NCBI GenBank assembly: GCA_951799405.1
Contig: OX637334.1
Span: 2,418,001 to 2,482,000 of the forward strand
Direction of reading: 5' to 3'
Length of the DNA stretch: 64,000 nucleotides
Origin: Agapetus fuscipes
Lineage: Eukaryota; Arthropoda; Insecta; Trichoptera; Glossosomatidae
The notes under the pieces are model-generated. The model had not been told where the DNA came from. It saw only the letters and a program-made list of their open reading frames with translations, and searched no databases. The translations under genes and the position numbers were made by a program. Positions 56,650 through 64,000 of this stretch are shown one piece after another. Every line of letters begins with the position of its first letter. Position 1 is the stretch's first letter.

Positions 56650-56960
56650 ATACGAAATTTTACTTTGATTTCACTGCGGCCGTATGACTAACGCCCGAAC
56701 TTTGAGCGCTTCAGAATTCGCCGAAAGCCTCCGTCGGTTTTCTCGGAAAGCTGTTGCCGCTTCCACGCAAGGCGGGAGAGGGGAGGAGGCTTCGCTGCTT
56801 GGCGCGGGCCATTTATTAGAATAGTGGGTCGGAATATTGCCTCAATTTTCACCTTGACACTTAAATCTTCGAAGCGCTGCTATAGAGTGATCAAATAAAT
56901 TAGGAGTGCTGCTTATTATGATTTATGTTATTAATCATTTAAGAGTGTCATATTGCTTAG
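56650..56960. other. CpG-rich block, unassigned
   Basis: 56670-56830 is GC/CpG-rich (ACTGCGGCCGTATGAC, GAATTCGCCGAAAGCCTCCG, GCAAGGCGGGAGAGGGGAGG, GGCGCGGGCC). It may be a promoter or low-copy remnant; no ORF. Confidence 0.3.
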
Positions 56961-56964
56961 ACCT

Positions 56965-57170
56965 GTAGTTTTTTTTTCTTAAGCTTTATGGTCTTAGTAT
57001 AAGAGTGACAGTAATGAAAAAAATCAGCGTGTTTGCTGGTTTTTCATTAAGAAAATTGAAAGGATCTAACCTAAAAAATGTCACTCAATATTTCATCGTG
57101 TTTTTTATCGTGCTTTATTTTGGATTTTCTTTTTAATTACAGAATTATACACTATGCATTTAGTCTCACA
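56965..57170 (-). repeat. Q-repeat, copy 2
   Basis: On the minus strand AATTAAAAAGAAAATCC, GATTTTTTTCATTACTGTCAC, ATACTAAGACCATAAAGC correspond to 47170-47380. About 90 bp shorter. Confidence 0.58.
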
Positions 57171-57793
57171 AGAAGCCGATTTTTTAAAAATAATATCCAT
57201 AGTTTTTAAAAAAAATATATGGAAGAACTGGTTTCAAGAAATGTGATTGATTAAGTTTTTGAATGAAACTTGGCATATTAGAAACGACCAATTTTTCAGA
57301 ATACGTGTAGATCAACCTAGAGATAATCGTGTAAAGTTTGATTCCGATTGAATTGCAATATTTATTTGGCCTTATTGTTGCGTAAAGGCTGACTCTTTTA
57401 TGTGTGAAAATAAATTGATTCCACATGCCCAAATGACGTAGTGAAACACGCCGGGTACTGCTAGTGATAGAGTTAAAGTTTCCTACTGAACTGTCCGTAG
57501 TGATTTTTTTTATGACATAAGACACGGATTTATCTGTGACATGGATTCCTAAAGTAACGTTATAAATTACGCCATCTTTTTAGATATTTTTTAATTATCA
57601 TAATTACCTGAGATTCTCACAATGTCATCCGCATTCCGATTTTCTTTCACTGTTACAACATAATCATTTGATTCATACTTAACTACATAGTTGTAGTAAA
57701 ACACATATTCAAGATTGTTGAAATTTTATTCGTATGTTTTTTTGTTTTTTGTTTCAATACATGTTGCAATTTAATTTACAACAGCCGAGTACT
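57171..57793. other. Mostly unassigned; B-SINE scrap
   Basis: 57364-57430 (TTGTTGCGTAAAGGCTGACTC, TTTATGTGTGAAAATAAATTG) resembles the middle of the old B-SINE at 18303. The minus-strand frame 57184-57525 is unrecognised. Confidence 0.4.
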
Positions 57794-58043
57794 TAATCTA
57801 ATCTAATCTTAGTTGCAGAGATACGTAACATTAGGGATTCATATTATGTGCACTCTCACAAACAGACACGTATAAGTTCACGATTGCACATGCCGCATGT
57901 GAACCTACAACATAAACATCAAATCTCAATTGGACATACACCCTGCAACTCTTGCCAACCTTCCCTGAAACAGGAGTGATACTGGCAAAGTGAACCATTT
58001 TCTACAGCATGGGTGGTCAGCCGCATACCAGCCTATAAGTTAA
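57794..58043 (-). mobile_element. A-repeat, full length
   Basis: TTAATCTAATCTAATCTTAG to GCCTATAAGTTAAG. It ends exactly where a T-SINE body (TGCCCTTTGCTGGG) begins, as at 23391, so it may be inserted in that SINE. Confidence 0.92.
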
Positions 58044-58232
58044 GTGCCCTTTGCTGGGTAAAAAACTTCATGTGCTTTTACCAAAAAAGACCGGTCACCA
58101 AAGGTCCATCTAGCCTTACAACAAATCGGATCTCGCTGGAGAATTGGCGCATTCTATAGCGACGACCGAGTTCGCAGATGGTTCTTGAGGTGTGATGCAC
58201 ACAAAAATAGCGCTCACCAAATAAATCCTCCT
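58044..58232 (+). mobile_element. T-SINE 3' part, tail 'a'
   Basis: GCCCTTTGCTGGGTAAAAAA to AAATAAATCCTCCTAATC; runs straight into the tail of the next A-repeat. Confidence 0.85.
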
Positions 58233-58312
58233 AATCTAATCTAATCTAATCTAAGCTGCAAAGATATATATCATTTAAGATTTATACTAAATGCATTCCC
58301 ACAAGCAGTCCC
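58233..58312 (-). mobile_element. A-repeat tail part
   Basis: Four CTAAT units, GCTGCAAAGATATATATC, ATTCCCACAAGCAG. Truncated. Confidence 0.85.
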
Positions 58313-58827
58313 TTCAGTTCCCTAATATTATTATTAATTATAATTAATCAATGACTATTTATGCAAGATAACAAGAATCACATGTAAATTTCACGTTTTT
58401 AATTTTAAATTTAATTCGATTTGCAACCGTTGGCGACTGTCTACTCGCTAGTTAAAAAAAACGGATTTGTCCCAGTTAAGAAGTAACGAGTCTTTAATCC
58501 AATCCGGTATGCATTAGAAATGACTATATTTAGTTGCATTACAGTAACACGCTCTTACACGAGGGGATTCCCAGAAATTATGTTAAGGTAAAAAGACGCA
58601 ATTAAATTTTATCCAATATTATATAATCTTTTTTTTTTCCAAATTTATTTTTAAGTAAACCGACGTAATTGATTTGTTTAGCTTTTGTAAAAAAAAAAAC
58701 TTAAAATTAAAGTTATCGGGGTAACGATGACACCCTTAACTGTAAAAGTAAATACCTTCTATCCGCAAATGCTTCACCTATTTTTTTTTTTTTAATTTCT
58801 TCACTCTTTCATAAGTTCACTTATCTA
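58313..58827. other. AT-rich, no gene seen
   Basis: No recognised repeat. T- and A-runs at 58629-58638, 58691-58701 and 58782-58794. Confidence 0.3.
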
Positions 58828-58909
58828 ATAAACGCAAACGCAACTAAGCTACACATATAGTGTCACTTATTGCCTGAATTATCCCTAAACGGGTCGCATG
58901 TGTCGCCTT
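58828..58909 (-). mobile_element. B-SINE 3' end
   Basis: AACGCAAACGCAACTAAGCT, CACATATAGTGTCACTTATTGC, CGGGTCGCATGTGTCG. Confidence 0.8.
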
Positions 58910-59200
58910 ACAATAAGCCATACATTTTTAGACCCTCCTTCTTTTGCTCTTTTAGGTATTCAGCGCAAAAAGTGTTAACTTTATTTCAGAGAATTATTTT
59001 TTTCTGCTTTTATTTTATTTATTTAACCCATATAAGTAATGATGAGGTCTGAATAAGCTTATCTAGCTCTTTGTTAATTATACAGTTAACTAAAAAGGCA
59101 TTATTTCTTTGAATTAATTCAGTTAATGCAACTTTTAGGCGCCGGCGCCAATGCAAGGAATTCTGAAAATCGTATAAAATCTAGGTTGGTTTACTTCGAG

Positions 59201-59270
59201 TGAATCACACCTCAAGCGGCCTCTGCCAGCTCGGTTTTTGCTTGTGACGAAGGCGAATTTTTGCGACTGG
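59201..59270 (-). mobile_element. T-SINE tail scrap
   Basis: GAATCACACCTCAAGCGGCC, CTGCCAGCTCGG, then TTTGCGACTGGTC. Low identity. Confidence 0.5.
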
Positions 59271-59384
59271 TCTAAAGAAACAACTTAAAACTTGAATTAA
59301 TATTTTATATGTTTGAATTGATTTCTTAGTCACCCATCGGTTTGGTAAAAACATATGTTTGCCTTTGATTTCTTCGGCTAAAAA

Positions 59385-59530
59385 GCATTGAAGGCTCTGG
59401 GCCTCCCGCACCACAATCCTCCAGGACTCTCTGTCTTGTGTCGCTTCCCTCCATGATCCCTTACTCCCAGGAATTCAGCGTTGACCTCGACATTGTCTGC
59501 CCCCACATCCTGGGACGTCATGGTGGTCTA
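59385..59530 (-). pseudogene. LINE C-terminal scrap
   Basis: The minus strand reads GSKGSWREATQDRESWRIVV, REAQSL, similar to the 'A.DR..WR..V.EA' end of RTE-type LINE proteins. Upstream GAGGTCAACGCTGAATTCC is frame-broken. Clade uncertain. Confidence 0.4.
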
Positions 59531-59752
59531 AAATTGGATAAGGCACCATCGAAAACAAATCTATTAAATAAAAACTCTTGAAAAATAAACTTACTAGCAA
59601 TTACCAAAATGTGTAAATGGACCAAAATGTTAAATAAAGTACCCATACCTGTTTTCTGTTTAACATATAATTTAATTATTGTAATTTTAGAAAAAAACCT
59701 ACCACTTTCACTGTCGTTAATTTTGAGGGGAAAGTTACTTGAGAGAGATTAA

Positions 59753-59925
59753 ACATTGCGGGAGATTCCCTAGATTTCAGAAAATCTAAAGGTCTAGAGG
59801 TCTACGACACTTGTTGGAGTAACGTAGAGGTGTTGGTGATGTCGCGGTTGATGTCTTGATCTTTTGTAGCAGAGCTGTTAGCTGCGTAGTGGTGTGTTGC
59901 CTTTGTTTTGAGACACTAAAAAGAA
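59753..59925 (-). mobile_element. K-type LINE 3' UTR
   Basis: On the minus strand GTGTCTCAAAACAAAGGCAA, ACGCAGCTAACAGCTCTGC, GATCAAGACATCAACCGCGA, CAACAAGTGTCGTAGACC, GAAATCTAGGGAATCTCCCGC. Colinear with 44990-45175. It probably belongs with the LINE scrap at 59385, though 220 bp of other sequence intervene. Confidence 0.75.
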
Positions 59926-60464
59926 GTGGCAATTGATGTTGATTTTTATTGGAGCAATATTGAATTGGGGAGGAAACACAGATACTGGTTACTCGTTCCA
60001 TAAACGGACAATTTGGCAAAGGAATGAGTCGTGAAAACATCAAATTGTTATAGTTTTGAATTCGACTGCAAAGGGATGAGTGTGAGCCGTTCTAAGAGTT
60101 TCCCTTGTTGTGACAAGAGGAGTGAATACTGTAGTCCAGGATTTGAAGTAGATCGATGTCAATACAACTTACAAGCCCATTATGATGGGTTAACCCAAGT
60201 TGGTTTCCAGAATCAGTTACGATGTTACCTTAGGATCTTCGTGACTGTTCTTGTTTACTCCCAGCCGGGACGTGAATCACAGGATCTTCAGATGACAGTC
60301 ACTTCACAGTCATGTGACTAACTCTACAAGAAACATTTCCACAACTATTTTCCAAGTACTACTCACTTGACTTAACTCGTGGTCCACAATTTCTCAAAAT
60401 TTTGAACTCTAGGCAACTCTCTGAAATACAAAAAAATAATGAAAAAAAAACCTTTACATTGCAT
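59926..60464. other. Unrecognised ORF in GC-balanced DNA
   Basis: 60031-60321 is open for 96 codons (MKTSNCYSFEFDCKGMSVSR..., rich in Cys and Ser) without a family I know. It follows LINE 3' UTR sequence, so may be upstream host DNA or another decayed element. Confidence 0.25.
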
Positions 60465-60528
60465 TTCTTTTTCAATAGATTTGTGAAGAGAAATGCTATT
60501 CACCAACCTATTTTGCCTGGCTAGAAAC
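60465..60528 (-). mobile_element. C-SINE 3' end
   Basis: TTCAATAGATTTGTGAAGAG, AAATGCTATTCACCAACC, TATTTTGCCTGGCTAGAAAC match 34222-34275. Confidence 0.7.
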
Positions 60529-60649
60529 AAGTGTTAACATTATTAATTAATAATTCAGTATTCAAAATTAAAATGATTTAATAATTCCTTAAATTACCTT
60601 AATACACACATGAATGACATTTATACACTCAAAATCAAAGCTTTATGCT

Positions 60650-60904
60650 TGCAAAGAATGGTTCACTTTACCAACGTCGGAAAGGTCGGCAAAAGTTTCC
60701 AGGTGTTTGTTCATTTAGGGTTTGGATTTTAATTAGTGAGTACACACTACACATGTAGCATTTGTAAGCGTGAACTTATACGTGTCTACCTGCGCACGTG
60801 CACTGAATAATATACTCTTTACTTGCCTGCTTGTGTGCATGCATAAAATATGAGCCTTGTATTTTAACATATCTTTGCAACTTGGATTACAGATTATAGA
60901 TTAC
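60650..60904 (+). mobile_element. A-repeat, head truncated, internal expansion
   Basis: AAGAATGGTTCACTTTACCA to GCAACTTGGATTACAGATTAT. Extra ~35 bp near CTGAATAATATACTCTTTACTTGCC. Confidence 0.83.
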
Positions 60905-61545
60905 AACTCGCGACTCCCAGTTTGAAAAACTATGTTGTATTCTAAAGATTTTCATAGTAAACTAATATCAAAGAAAACCAATTAATATGATTGTTTTCTC
61001 TAATTAAGATTTACTTGAAGTTAGTTTCTTTAAGAGTGACTCGTCGATTTCAGGAACTCCAATGAAAACATTTTAGCATGGAGGTATATTCAATGGAGGG
61101 GCTATGAATGTGATTTAGTACCAATCGACATGATGCAACGTCTTTGACACCATACATTGTTTATAATGCTGTCTCGCTCACGACATTAGAAATGCTTTTG
61201 TTATTTTCTATGTAAGCAATGTGTCTCTACTCCGTCTTCAATCTATGTACATATCACCATGGAAACCCATAAAATTACTATGGTAACGGTATTTGTTACT
61301 AGTGTTGTTGAAAGTAAAGTTCTATATATCGATGAATTTAATAGATATTCAGTAAGTAAATCAAAGTCGGCAAACCAGGACTTTTTTTTCAAAAATTATC
61401 CAAGTGTATGGAAGCGTAAAAAATGACTTCCTCTACGTTTCTGTGCATTTACCTTACTTTCAAATAAAATTCTAGATTGTTGCTTTTGATTCTTTACAAA
61501 TCATCGGTATGAAGAAAATCGAGTGCATGCTTTACTGTTGTATAC
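60905..61545. other. No repeat recognised
   Basis: No ORF. Fairly plain AT-rich DNA; could be low-copy. Confidence 0.3.
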
Positions 61546-61785
61546 ACTATAATCTCAGTTGCAAAAAGATATTTAAATTTATGATTCACATTAAATGCAT
61601 AAGCTGGAACGTGTGAGTTTGCACATAAACATGCTGCATGTGAACTTTAAAAGCGATGACCCAAATTTCAATTGAACATAAGCATTTGCTGCTCTTTCAT
61701 GACTCAAGGAAAAAGTTAATATAAAATATTGTTTTTTTTTCCACTACCCATACGATAAAAATACAGTAAGGGTGGTCAACCTCAT
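61546..61785 (-). mobile_element. A-repeat, old and diverged
   Basis: TATAATCTCAGTTGCAAAAAG to ACAGTAAGGGTGGTCAACCTCATAC. Confidence 0.75.
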
Positions 61786-61788
61786 ACT

Positions 61789-62301
61789 AGAATCTTTAAT
61801 CTAAGTTGCAAAGATATCTTATCATTTCAAATTCATATTAAATGCATGCCCACAAACACGTCCAATGTCATGCTTACAAATACTTAATGTGTACTTAAAA
61901 ATTAAAAACCAATCCTCAAATGAAAATAAACCCTGCAACTATTGCCAAGCTTCCCTGAAACAGGGGTGACATCGACAAAGTGAACATTTTTTTACATTAC
62001 TCCTTGACTGATAGGTTGGTATGCGGCTGACCACCCATACTGTAAAAAATGGTTCACTTTGCCAATGTCACCCCTGCTTCGGGAAGGTCGGCAAGAGCTG
62101 CAGGGCTTATGTTCATTTGAGATTGGGTTTTTTATATTGTAGGTCCACATGCAGCATGTGTAAGCGCGAAATTATGCATGTCTGCTTGTGGGAATGCATT
62201 TAATATGAATCTCAAATGATACATATCTGTGCAGCTTAGATTTAGATTTAGATTTTAGATTTTAGCCTCATAGGCTCATACCAATCTGTAGGTCAAGTGA
62301 T
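61789..62301 (-). mobile_element. A-repeat split by another A-repeat
   Basis: 61789-61997 carries tail to middle; the head piece CCTCATAGGCTCATACCAATCTG lies at 62265-62298, on the far side of the plus-strand copy 61999-62264. Confidence 0.85.
61999..62264 (+). mobile_element. A-repeat inserted in an inverted A-repeat
   Basis: ACTCCTTGACTGATAGGTTG to GCAGCTTAGATTTAGATTTAG; full length with a TTTAGA-type tail. Confidence 0.92.
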
Positions 62302-62746
62302 TCAATCTATATTGTGTCAAGAAACGATCCAGAAAAATTGAGTTGCATTATTACCGAAACCAACCAACTCCAATTATGACATTTTTTAATTCAACAAAAA
62401 ACTGAATCTAAAATCCGGTTAGACAATGAGTCACAGTGATTCTTTAATTTAAACATGGTGCAAGTCTACCGTACAAGAGACCACCGTTAGTGAAAGTATT
62501 GCGGATATAATGATATATACGTTATACAGGTAGAAAAAATGTCGGTAGGCATTCCAAGCGAGCATCCGGCACGAGATCTTGAAATTGTCGAATCTTACAT
62601 CATCTTGTTAGCGAAAATAAGATGTTTCGCGGATATTGAGCATTACGCAATGGTTGAGCATGAGTTTTTACAATACTAATTATATTTGATTGAATGCTCA
62701 TGGGTTAAAGTTGATATAAACTTGATTCCATTGTAGCAATTTCCAT
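62302..62746. other. No gene seen
   Basis: Unassigned DNA; no ORF of note. Confidence 0.3.
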
Positions 62747-62971
62747 TTTGACTAATTGGTCGGTATGAGGCTGACTGCAAAACCAAACTGTAAAAAATGG
62801 TTCATTTTGCCAATGCCACCGCTGCGCTGTTTCAGGGAAGGTCGGCAAGAGTTGCAGAACTTATTTTAATTTGAGATTGGGTTTTTTATGTTGTGGGCTA
62901 TAATATGTTTCTGTTTATGGGAATGCATGTTATATGAATCTTAAATGTAATGTATCTTTGCAACTTAGATT
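62747..62971 (+). mobile_element. A-repeat with internal deletion
   Basis: TTGACTAATTGGTCGGTATG to GCAACTTAGATTT. It lacks the GCATGTGTAAGCGCGAAC block and has a CGCTG duplication near 62820. Confidence 0.85.
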
Positions 62972-63000
62972 TGTTAAGGAGAATGCAAGTCACCAACCTA
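62968..63000 (-). mobile_element. C-SINE scrap
   Basis: GATTTGTTAAGGAGAATGCA and AGTCACCAACCTAAATAG. Very short. Confidence 0.45.
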
Positions 63001-63179
63001 AATAGACATATTATTGAGATCCAAAATCAACTTCGAGTATCAATAATGGACTCACAATTGAGTGACTAACTTTTTTGTCGGCGGGAAAACGTCACACATT
63101 TATGGGACTGCGGTCCTTATCAACCAATGAAGAACAAACATAAAAAAATGTGTGTCTTTTCTCTAGCAGTCCAGCCGAA

Positions 63180-63307
63180 TGACATCACATTTTCAGCATT
63201 AATTATTTTTTTATGAATTATTTTATTATTATTTTTTTACTTTTTTTGTATAGATTTTTTTTTAAGGTTTTGTTGTTTTCATATACTTAAATGTTATTTA
63301 TTACTCG
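63180..63307 (+). pseudogene. RTE-like LINE 3' UTR
   Basis: TTTTGTATAGATTTTTTTTTA, AGGTTTTGTTGTTTTC, TACTTAAATGTTATTTATTACTCG: the same UTR as 26560-26645, here joined straight to the A-repeat head. Confidence 0.75.
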
Positions 63308-63562
63308 TATTCCTTGACTTATAGGTTGGTATGAGGCTGACCACCCATACTGTAAAAAATGGTTCACTTTGCCAATGTCACCTCTGTTTCAGGGAATGTC
63401 GGCAAGAGTTGCAGGGCTTATGTTCATTTGAGGCTTGGATTTTATTTGTAAGTACACAATCAGCATTTGTAAGCGCGAACTACACGTGTTTGTTTGTGGG
63501 CATGCATCTGAGAGCCTTGAATGAATATATCCTTGCAACTTAGATTATATTTATAGATTATA
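63308..63562 (+). mobile_element. A-repeat, young subfamily, joined to RTE 3' UTR
   Basis: ATTCCTTGACTTATAGGTTG to AACTTAGATTATATTTATAG. Nearly identical to 26938-27191. Confidence 0.95.
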
Positions 63563-63612
63563 GATCCCATTACACTGTAGGTACACTTAAAATCAAAGCT
63601 AATGTCAAACTG

Positions 63613-63687
63613 ACGAAACGGGAATCGAACCTGTGCTGTTTGTATTTCAAACATGAATCTTGACCGCTCGGTAATACCACAAAAAAT
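63613..63687 (-). pseudogene. tRNA-Ser-like pseudogene or SINE head
   Basis: On the minus strand: GTGGTATTACCGAGCGGTCA, an anticodon-loop-like TTTGAAAT, then CAGGTTCGATTCCCG as a perfect B box. The acceptor ends do not pair well and the variable arm is short for Ser, so a functional gene is unlikely. Confidence 0.5.
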
Positions 63688-63759
63688 TAAACTTAAATTC
63701 ATGTTAAGTAAAAATATAGCTTATTTTCAGATCAAAAAATTTCAGAGGTCTATAACACC

Positions 63760-64000
63760 TAAGGGGCTGTCCATTTATTACGTCATTCGCATAAGGCGGG
63801 GGGGGGGTGTCTGGTCTGCGGATGATGGCAAATGATGTACGAGTACCAGAAGTGACGTCGTTCTTGTAAATACGAATTTCTACAAAATATACAAAATAGT
63901 ATGCCAGTAATATAACATTATTAATTTTTGAGCTCATCCATTATTACAGCAAGAGTGGGGGGGGGGGGGGGGGGGGCATAAGATAATGACTATAGGATGA
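63760..64000 (+). mobile_element. GGGGCTGTCC-type repeat with poly-G, open at window end
   Basis: AAGGGGCTGTCCATTTATTACGTCATTCGC followed by a 10-G run (63798-63807) and later a 20-G run (63957-63976). A 'GGGGCTGTCCAT...TTACGTCA' start next to a G tract is a pattern I associate with dispersed insect repeats. The other end lies outside the window or is lost. Confidence 0.5.

Noticed and set aside
1..64000. CRISPR array, prophage or bacterial operon
   Set aside because: The evenly dispersed repeats are SINEs/LINE ends on both strands with variable spacing; there are no ribosome-binding sites, operons or cas genes.

Overview
This window looks like gene-poor, repeat-saturated nuclear DNA of an animal, most probably an arthropod and perhaps an insect such as a moth. 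It is AT-rich, has no long host ORF, and nearly every recognisable segment is a mobile element or the remains of one. The taxon is an inference from repeat style (short 5'-truncated RTE-like and CR1-like LINE ends, tRNA-derived SINEs, a pogo-like DNA transposon, many MITEs). I found no bacterial operon, no CRISPR array, no functional rRNA or tRNA gene, and no host protein-coding exon I can name.

Family names used below are my own. A-repeat: about 250 bp, runs from a head like TTCCTTGACTTATAGG to a tail of the type GCAACTTAGATTATAG; more than 40 copies on both strands. In several places it continues directly into the 3' UTR and C-terminal coding remnant of an RTE-like LINE, so it is either that LINE's 3' end or a SINE sharing it. 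T-SINE: about 290 bp, with a tRNA-Thr-like head (B box GGTTCGAATCC) and either tail 'a', shared with a CR1-like LINE in this window, or tail 'b' (the K tail, ending in oligo-A), shared with another LINE 3' UTR. Two T-SINE copies carry a 5S rRNA-derived block upstream of the tRNA head. B-SINE: about 345 bp, another tRNA-derived SINE (TAGCTCAGTTGG ... GGTTCGAATCC). C-SINE: a third tRNA-derived family. D, E, M and Q are short repeats, mostly MITE-like.

Layout. 1-5.6 kb: poly-G repeats, one A-repeat, and five large foldback inverted repeats, several with a hammerhead-ribozyme-like core. 5.6-19 kb: LINE ends, T- and B-SINEs, including a 5S-tRNA composite at 12.4 kb and two tandem B-SINEs at 13.5-14.2 kb. 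19-35 kb: many A-repeats, RTE remnants (longest at 27.8-28.4 kb, minus strand), nested insertions at 23.4 and 29.7 kb, and a second 5S-tRNA composite at 33.8 kb. 35.8-38.3 kb: a 2.45-kb pogo-like transposon with intact TIRs, whose transposase has lost its catalytic domain but keeps an N-terminal DNA-binding region and a C-terminal zinc finger. 38.5-39.2 kb: two T-SINEs in tandem, the second with a 13-bp target duplication. 40-48 kb: sparser; holds a CpG-rich block, a degenerate ~175-bp tandem repeat and a LINE fragment inserted in a B-SINE. 48-64 kb: D-MITEs, further A-repeats and SINEs, a CRE-motif-rich CpG block at 52.0 kb, and poly-G tracts at the end.

The elements interact mainly as parasites of one another: LINE enzymes probably mobilised the SINEs that share their tails, and later insertions landed in older copies, giving a readable relative chronology. 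All family assignments rest on reading by eye; boundaries are good to roughly 5-20 bp unless a target duplication is given.
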